Assembly (NCBI RefSeq): GCF_030408795.1
Contig: NZ_CP047211.1
Span: 1 to 64,000, forward strand
Origin: Corynebacterium hansenii
GTDB lineage: Bacteria > Actinomycetota > Actinomycetes > Mycobacteriales > Mycobacteriaceae
Direction: 5' to 3'
Length of the DNA: 64,000 nt
Part shown: positions 59,407 through 64,000 of the stretch, one piece after another
How the letters are laid out: each line of letters begins with the position of its first letter
How positions within the stretch are numbered: the first letter of the stretch is position 1
Position numbers and translations under genes: made by a program
Notes under the pieces: generated by a model
Told to the model about the DNA's origin: nothing
Databases searched by the model: none
The model's input: only the letters and a program-made list of their open reading frames with translations

Positions 59407-60648
59407 ATGAGCCAGGCCGACGCCGCCCAGTCCCAGGCCCCCGGGGACGGCGCCGACTACGACTCGACCCGCGGGGCGCAGCGCCCGGAGCGCCGCTTCG
59501 ACACCGCCGCGGTGCGCGCGGGCTACCACCCCGATTCGCTGTACGGCCCGGTCAACGTGCCCATCTACGCCAGCTCGACCTTCGCCCAGGACGGCGTCAA
59601 CGTGCTGCGCGGCGGTTTCGAGTACACGCGCGTGGCCAACCCGACGTCCGCCGCGCTCGAGTCCGCCATCGCCGAGCTGGAGGGCGCGAAGTACGGGCGC
59701 GCCTTCGCCTCCGGCATGGCGGCGACGGACATCCTGCTGCGCGCGCTGCTGCGGCCGGGGGCGCACATCGTCATCCCGAACGATGCCTACGGCGGCACGT
59801 ACCGCCTGGTGGACACCATGTTCGGCGACTGGGGCGTGGAGTACTCGGTGGCGGACCTCGGCAGCGTCGAGTCGGTGCGCGCGGCGATCAAGCCGACCAC
59901 CACCGTGGTGTGGATCGAAACCCCGACCAACCCGCTGCTCACCGTGGGCGACATCGCCGGCATCGCGGCGGCCGTCAAGGAGGCCAACGCGGAGCTGGGG
60001 GCGAACGCGAAGCTGATCGTGGACAACACCTTCGCGTCGCCGTATCTGCAGCGCCCGCTGGAGCTCGGCGCGGACGCAGTGTTGCATTCGACCACCAAGT
60101 ACATCGGCGGCCACTCCGACGTCATCGGCGGCGCGGTGGTCACCAACGATGCGGCGCTGGACGAGGAGCTGGATTTCCTGCGCGGCGGCATCGGCGCAAC
60201 GCCGAGCGCCTTCGACGCCTACCTGACCGCCCGCGGCCTGAAGACCCTGGGCCTGCGCATGGACCGCCACTGCGACAACGCGGAGAAGGTCGCCGCGTTC
60301 CTGGCGACCCGACCGGAGATCTCGCAGGTGCTGTACCCCGGCCTGGAGTCGCACCCCAACCATGAGGTGGCCAAGGCGCAGATGAAGCGCTTCGGCGGCA
60401 TGGTCTCGGCGCGCCTGGCCGGCGGCGCGGAGGCCGCGGCGAAGCTGTGCGAGTCGACCCGCGAGTTCCTGTTGGCCGAATCGCTGGGCGGCGTCGAGTC
60501 GCTCATCGAGGTCCCGGCGGGCATGACCCACCAGTCGACGGAGGGCACGCAGCTGGAAATCCCCGCCGACCTGGTCCGCCTGTCGGTGGGCATCGAGGAC
60601 GCCGACGACCTCATCGCCGACCTGGCGCAGGCGCTCGACCGGCTTTAG
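59407..60648 (+). CDS. metB: Cystathionine gamma-synthase
   Basis: This PLP enzyme joins cysteine and O-acetylhomoserine in methionine synthesis. The 413-residue protein has YGPVNVPIYASSTF, the phosphate-binding SGMAATDILLRALL, DNTFASPYLQRPLELGAD, and the PLP lysine in HSTTKYIGGHSDVIGG. The C-terminal SLGGVESLIEVPAGMTH and LVRLSVGIEDADDL are typical. ATG 59407 has AGGAG at 59391-59395. The closely related cystathionine gamma-lyase cannot be fully excluded, but the McbR site favours metB. Confidence 0.92.
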   Translation: MSQADAAQSQAPGDGADYDSTRGAQRPERRFDTAAVRAGYHPDSLYGPVNVPIYASSTFAQDGVNVLRGGFEYTRVANPTSAALESAIAELEGAKYGRAFASGMAATDILLRALLRPGAHIVIPNDAYGGTYRLVDTMFGDWGVEYSVADLGSVESVRAAIKPTTTVVWIETPTNPLLTVGDIAGIAAAVKEANAELGANAKLIVDNTFASPYLQRPLELGADAVLHSTTKYIGGHSDVIGGAVVTNDAALDEELDFLRGGIGATPSAFDAYLTARGLKTLGLRMDRHCDNAEKVAAFLATRPEISQVLYPGLESHPNHEVAKAQMKRFGGMVSARLAGGAEAAAKLCESTREFLLAESLGGVESLIEVPAGMTHQSTEGTQLEIPADLVRLSVGIEDADDLIADLAQALDRL

Positions 60649-60706
60649 GCGCAGTCGGCCGGGTGACCGACGTCACGGCGCAGCGCACCGTCGAGAGGTG
60701 CGCCGG

Positions 60707-61624
60707 TCAGCTCCCGCCCGTCGCCCAGTTCCCCGTGCCGGCCAGTGCGACGATGTCGTCGTGCAACGCGGCGACCGGCGGGGTCATGGCCGGCGTGCGG
60801 CGGCGGACCATCCCCAGATCCCGGTGGGCGGCCGGGGCGATCGGGCGCAGAACGACGCCGGTCGTGGGGAGGAAAGGGTCGTCGATGGGCAACAGCGCGA
60901 CGCCCAAACCGGCGCTGACCAGCCCGGCGACGGTGGTCAACTCCATCGACTCGAAGACGAGGCGGGGGCGGAAACCGGCGGCGTCGGCAAGCGAATCCAG
61001 CAACAGGCGCGTGCCGTAACCCGGCCGCATCGCTATGAACGGGTCGCGTTCCACCGACCGCAGGCGCAGCGGGGCGGTCGACCCGGCCAGCCGGTGGTCG
61101 GCGGGCATGCCGATGGCCAGCCGCTGGCGGGCCAGGGGCGTCCACTCCAGCGGCCCGCCGTCCAGTGACTCCGGTGGCCGGGGCCCCACGAGGGCGAGGT
61201 CGGCCTCGTCGGCGAGCACGCGATCGACCAGCAGGCGCGCCGCACCCTGGTGCAGCGTGATCTCCGCGTCCGGGCGGGCGGCCCGCGCGGCGCGGAGGAT
61301 TTCCGGGACCATCCACGTGCCCAGCGAATGCATGAAATCCAGGCGGACGGGACCGTGGGCCGGGTTGACCAGGCGGGAAACCTCGGCGGCGCCGGCGCGC
61401 AGGGACTCCGTCGCGGCGGTGGCGGCGTCGGCGAAGGCGCGGCCGCGGGCGTTGAGCTCGAGGCCCCGGCCATCGCGGTCGAACAGCTTCGCCCCGAGCG
61501 ACGCCTCCAGCCGCGCCAGACGACGCGACAGCGTGGGCTGCGGGATGCCCAGATTCGCCGCGGAATCCCCCATGTGGCGGGTCCGCGCGAGATCCAGGAA
61601 CCAGTCCAGGTCGGTGGGGATCAT
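60707..61624 (-). CDS. LysR-family transcriptional regulator
   Basis: This is a 305-residue LysR regulator. The N-terminal winged helix-turn-helix is LDWFLDLARTRHMGDSAANLGIPQPTLSRRLARLEASLG, and a periplasmic-binding-like effector domain follows (about 90-295). It is divergent from the MFS transporter at 61724, the classic arrangement in which the regulator controls the neighbour. The effector is unknown. Confidence 0.92.
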   Translation of the reverse strand: MIPTDLDWFLDLARTRHMGDSAANLGIPQPTLSRRLARLEASLGAKLFDRDGRGLELNARGRAFADAATAATESLRAGAAEVSRLVNPAHGPVRLDFMHSLGTWMVPEILRAARAARPDAEITLHQGAARLLVDRVLADEADLALVGPRPPESLDGGPLEWTPLARQRLAIGMPADHRLAGSTAPLRLRSVERDPFIAMRPGYGTRLLLDSLADAAGFRPRLVFESMELTTVAGLVSAGLGVALLPIDDPFLPTTGVVLRPIAPAAHRDLGMVRRRTPAMTPPVAALHDDIVALAGTGNWATGGS

Positions 61625-61681
61625 GGGTTTCACGGTAGCCGTGCAGGGGTGATGCTTCGCGGGCATCATGCGCGGCTTTCC

Positions 61682-61698
61682 CATGCATTGGACGCATG
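61682..61698. promoter_or_regulatory. LysR-type box between the regulator and the MFS gene
   Basis: CATGC-N7-GCATG is a perfect inverted repeat containing the T-N11-A core typical of LysR sites. It lies 26 nt upstream of the MFS start, in the 99-nt divergent gap. Confidence 0.6.
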
Positions 61699-61723
61699 TT
61701 CGCATTTCATGGAGGATTCGATC

Positions 61724-62959
61724 ATGGAGCAAGGTCGGACCCCGGAGGCCGGCGGCGGCCTGGCGCCCGGCGTGCCCGGCCACGGCCGCGCGCTGGTCGC
61801 CGTCGTGCTGGCGGGCGTGGCGTCGTACATGGCGCTGTACGCGACGCAGGCGCTGCTGCCGACGTTCACGTCGGACATGTCCGTCGATCCGGCGACGGCG
61901 GCGTTGACGGTGTCGGCGACGACGGGCGGCCTGGCCTGCGCGATCATCCCGGTGTCGGTGCTGTCGGAGCGTTTCGGGCGCCGCCGGGTGCTGCTCATCG
62001 GCGCACTGGCGGCCACGGCCCTGGGGCTGGCGTTGGCGGCCGCTCCGGGCATCGGGGCGCTGATCGCGATCCGCCTGCTGCAGGGCCTGGCCGTCGCGGG
62101 CGTGCCGGCGGTGGCCATGGCCTACGTGTCCGAGGAGGTCCACCCCGACCATGTGCCGCGGGTGATGGGCCTCTACGTCGCCGGCACGACGGTCGGCGGG
62201 TTGGCGGGCAGGATCATCCCGGCCGTGCTGGTCGACGTCGGCGGGTGGCGCGTCGCCGTGCTCGCATCGGCGGTCGTGTCCCTGGCGTTGGCGCTGGTCA
62301 CGGCGTGGGTGCTGCCGCGGCAGCGTCGCTTCACCCCCAAGGAGCTCACGGTGGGCGGCGAAATCCGGGCGTTCGTCGGCCACCTGCGAAACCCGCGCCT
62401 GCTCGGCCTGTACGCGCTGGCCTTCACGTCGATGGGCGCGTTCGTGTCCATGTACAACTACGTCGGTTTCCGCTTGCGCGACACATTCGGGCTGCCCGCG
62501 AGCCTGGCCGGGTTGGTGTTCCTGATGTACCTGGCCGGCACGTGGGGGTCGGCGCGGGCGGGCGATTTGTCGGGGAAGTTCGGGCGCAGGCCGGCGACCG
62601 TGGGGGCAATCGCTTTGGCGTTGGCGGGCGTGGCCCTGGCGGCGACGCCGTGGTTGGCCGCGCTTCTGCCGGGGGTCGCGGTGTTCACGGGAGGCTTCTT
62701 CATCGCCCATTCGCTTGCGTCGTCCGCGGTGGGGCTCATCGCGGTCCGCGACCGTGCGGAGGCCAGTTCGATGTACCTGTTCAGCTACTACCTGGGTTCG
62801 TCGATGGTCGGGTGGTTCTCCGGGCATGTGCTGGAATGGGGCGGCTGGGGGACGCTGATGGGATGGTTGGCCGTGCTTTTCACGGCCGCCGCCGTCGCGG
62901 CACTCGCGGGGACGCGGGGAATCCCCGACCCCACCGGCGATGATGCTGAAACGGAATGA
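61724..62959 (+). CDS. MFS transporter (YnfM/CynX-like), paralogue 1
   Basis: This is a 411-residue major facilitator with 12 helices. It has YATQALLPTFTSDM in helix 1, VLSERFGRRRVLLIG as motif A, YVSEEVHPDHVPRVMGLYVAGTTVGGLAGR in the middle of the N half, and SARAGDLSGKFGRR in the C half. GGAGGAT at 61711-61717 is the ribosome-binding site. The substrate is unknown; close relatives of this subfamily include arabinose- and drug-type efflux pumps. It is probably controlled by the divergent LysR protein. Confidence 0.9.
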   Translation: MEQGRTPEAGGGLAPGVPGHGRALVAVVLAGVASYMALYATQALLPTFTSDMSVDPATAALTVSATTGGLACAIIPVSVLSERFGRRRVLLIGALAATALGLALAAAPGIGALIAIRLLQGLAVAGVPAVAMAYVSEEVHPDHVPRVMGLYVAGTTVGGLAGRIIPAVLVDVGGWRVAVLASAVVSLALALVTAWVLPRQRRFTPKELTVGGEIRAFVGHLRNPRLLGLYALAFTSMGAFVSMYNYVGFRLRDTFGLPASLAGLVFLMYLAGTWGSARAGDLSGKFGRRPATVGAIALALAGVALAATPWLAALLPGVAVFTGGFFIAHSLASSAVGLIAVRDRAEASSMYLFSYYLGSSMVGWFSGHVLEWGGWGTLMGWLAVLFTAAAVAALAGTRGIPDPTGDDAETE

Positions 62960-63006
62960 AAACGACCATCGCAATGCATTTGACGAATATCTGACGTCGT
63001 CGCAGC

Positions 63007-64000
63007 ATGACGGGCATGAGCAACGTGCACCCCTCGGCCTCGGCACAGGAGTCCGCCGGCGCGGCCACGCCCGCGTCCACGGCGGCGGGCTCGCGTACGG
63101 ACGCTTCCGTGCCGCCGGGCCTGACGCCCACCGACCCCGGCTTCCGCCGTGCGCTGGTGGCGGTGCTGTTCGCGGGCATCGCGTCGTTCCAGGCGCTGTA
63201 CGCCACGCAGGCGCTGCTGCCGGTGCTGACGGATGACCTGGGCATCAGCCCGGCCACCGCCGCGCTGACGGTGTCGGCGACGACGGGTGGCCTGGCCTGC
63301 GCGATCATCCCGATGTCGGTGCTGTCGGAGCGTTTCGGCCGTCGCCCGATGATCCTCATCGGCGCGGTGCTGGCCACGGTGCTGGGCCTGACGCTGGCGC
63401 TGGCGCCCGGTGCGGCGGCGCTGATCGGAATGCGCCTGGTGCAGGGCGTGATCATCGCCGGCGTGCCCGCGGTGGCCATGACGTACGTGTCCGAGGAGGT
63501 CCACCCGCAGCACGTGCCGCGCATCATGGGCCTGTACGTGGCGGGCACGACGGTCGGCGGGCTGCTGGGCCGCATCATCCCGTCGGTGGTGCTGGAGTTC
63601 GGCGGGTGGCGCGTGGCGACGGTCGTGTCTTCCGTCGTCGCCTTCTCCTTCGCCCTGGCCACCGTGTGGCTGTTGCCGCGGCAGCGCCGGTTCACGCCGA
63701 AGACGCTGACGTTGGGCGGCGAGTTCCGGGCGATCGTCGGCCACCTGCGCAATCCCCGCCTGCTGGGCCTCTACGCCCTGGCGTTCCTGTCGATGGGCGG
63801 GTTCGTGTCGCTGTACAACTACGTCGGCTTCCGCCTGGGCGACACCTTCGGCCTGTCCGCCGGTGTCGCCGGGATGGTCTTCCTGCTCTATCTCACGGGC
63901 ACGTGGTCGTCGGCGCGCGCCGGCTCCTACGCGCAGCGCATCGGGCGTCGCGAAGCAATGCTCGCCGCCATCGTGACCGCCATCGCCGGCCTGGCGCTGG
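63007..64000 (+). CDS. MFS transporter, paralogue 2 (cut by window end)
   Basis: The gene runs off the window after about 331 codons without a stop. After a longer Ala/Ser/Thr-rich N-terminal tail it is closely similar to the upstream transporter, sharing YATQALLP, ATAALTVSATTGGLACAIIP, VLSERFGRR, YVSEEVHP and GHLRNPRLLGLYALAF. The pair therefore arose by tandem duplication. The start is ATG 63007 or ATG 63016. No ribosome-binding site is seen; GAATAT near 62984 could be a -10 giving a nearly leaderless mRNA. Confidence 0.88.
   Translation, partial: MTGMSNVHPSASAQESAGAATPASTAAGSRTDASVPPGLTPTDPGFRRALVAVLFAGIASFQALYATQALLPVLTDDLGISPATAALTVSATTGGLACAIIPMSVLSERFGRRPMILIGAVLATVLGLTLALAPGAAALIGMRLVQGVIIAGVPAVAMTYVSEEVHPQHVPRIMGLYVAGTTVGGLLGRIIPSVVLEFGGWRVATVVSSVVAFSFALATVWLLPRQRRFTPKTLTLGGEFRAIVGHLRNPRLLGLYALAFLSMGGFVSLYNYVGFRLGDTFGLSAGVAGMVFLLYLTGTWSSARAGSYAQRIGRREAMLAAIVTAIAGLAL

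Overview
The window looks like the first 64 kb clockwise of the replication origin of a high-GC Corynebacterium chromosome (inferred; no species is claimed). The support is the origin layout (dnaA, dnaN, recF, a DUF721 gene, gyrB, gyrA, a DUF3566 gene, tRNA-Ile, tRNA-Ala), the cell-wall operon fhaA-fhaB-pstP-rodA-pbpA-pknA-pknB with crgA nearby, a split lycopene cyclase plus elongase of the decaprenoxanthin type, and a textbook McbR operator (TAGAC-N6-GTCTA) in front of a cystathionine gamma-synthase gene.

Layout. 1-8.1 kb: replication initiation genes and the dnaA-dnaN origin region. 8.2-11.8 kb: a secreted lipase, an alpha/beta hydrolase and a small toxin-antitoxin-like pair with a degenerate Doc-type partner. 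11.9-17.6 kb: gyrA, DUF3566, two tRNAs, an Ala/Lys-rich membrane protein and ppiA. 17.6-18.6 kb: about 1 kb without a convincing gene, holding tandem and palindromic repeats and a dense second cluster of DnaA-box-like sequences. 18.6-29.4 kb: crgA, pabA/trpG and the seven-gene Ser/Thr kinase, FHA and peptidoglycan operon on the minus strand. 29.4-30.6 kb: tRNA-Leu followed by a repeat-rich gene-free stretch. 30.6-40.3 kb: a lactate-utilisation island (lldR, lldP, lutABC) with two GntR-type palindromes in the divergent promoter region, followed by pyruvate carboxylase. 40.3-46.1 kb: a CDGSH plus diiron-type oxidoreductase pair, a small Rho-N-like protein, a SulP transporter, a glycosyltransferase and a DUF2853 protein. 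46.3-48.8 kb: a translationally coupled crtB-crtYe-crtYf-crtEb carotenoid operon without crtE or crtI. 48.8-59.2 kb: small enzymes (DUF488, YciI, Nudix, Mug), a SnoaL/MFS pair, a NarL-type two-component system, DedA, an SDR and a trans-acting enoyl-reductase-like protein. 59.2-64 kb: metB under a McbR box, then a LysR regulator divergent from two tandem paralogous MFS transporters, the second cut by the window end.

The most unexpected signals are at DNA level. (i) The 11-mer GCTTTGCGACG occurs ten times, eight of them on the plus strand, in every reading frame and with codons unusual for this genome. A hand estimate from base composition predicts about 0.04 copies. (ii) About 13 DnaA-box-like sites lie in 17894-18300, away from dnaA. 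(iii) Three copies of a palindromic intergenic repeat of about 65 nt are present in both orientations. (iv) Two 71-nt units bounded by inverted repeats lie exactly 280 nt apart downstream of tRNA-Leu. No CRISPR array, insertion sequence, rRNA operon or prophage was seen.
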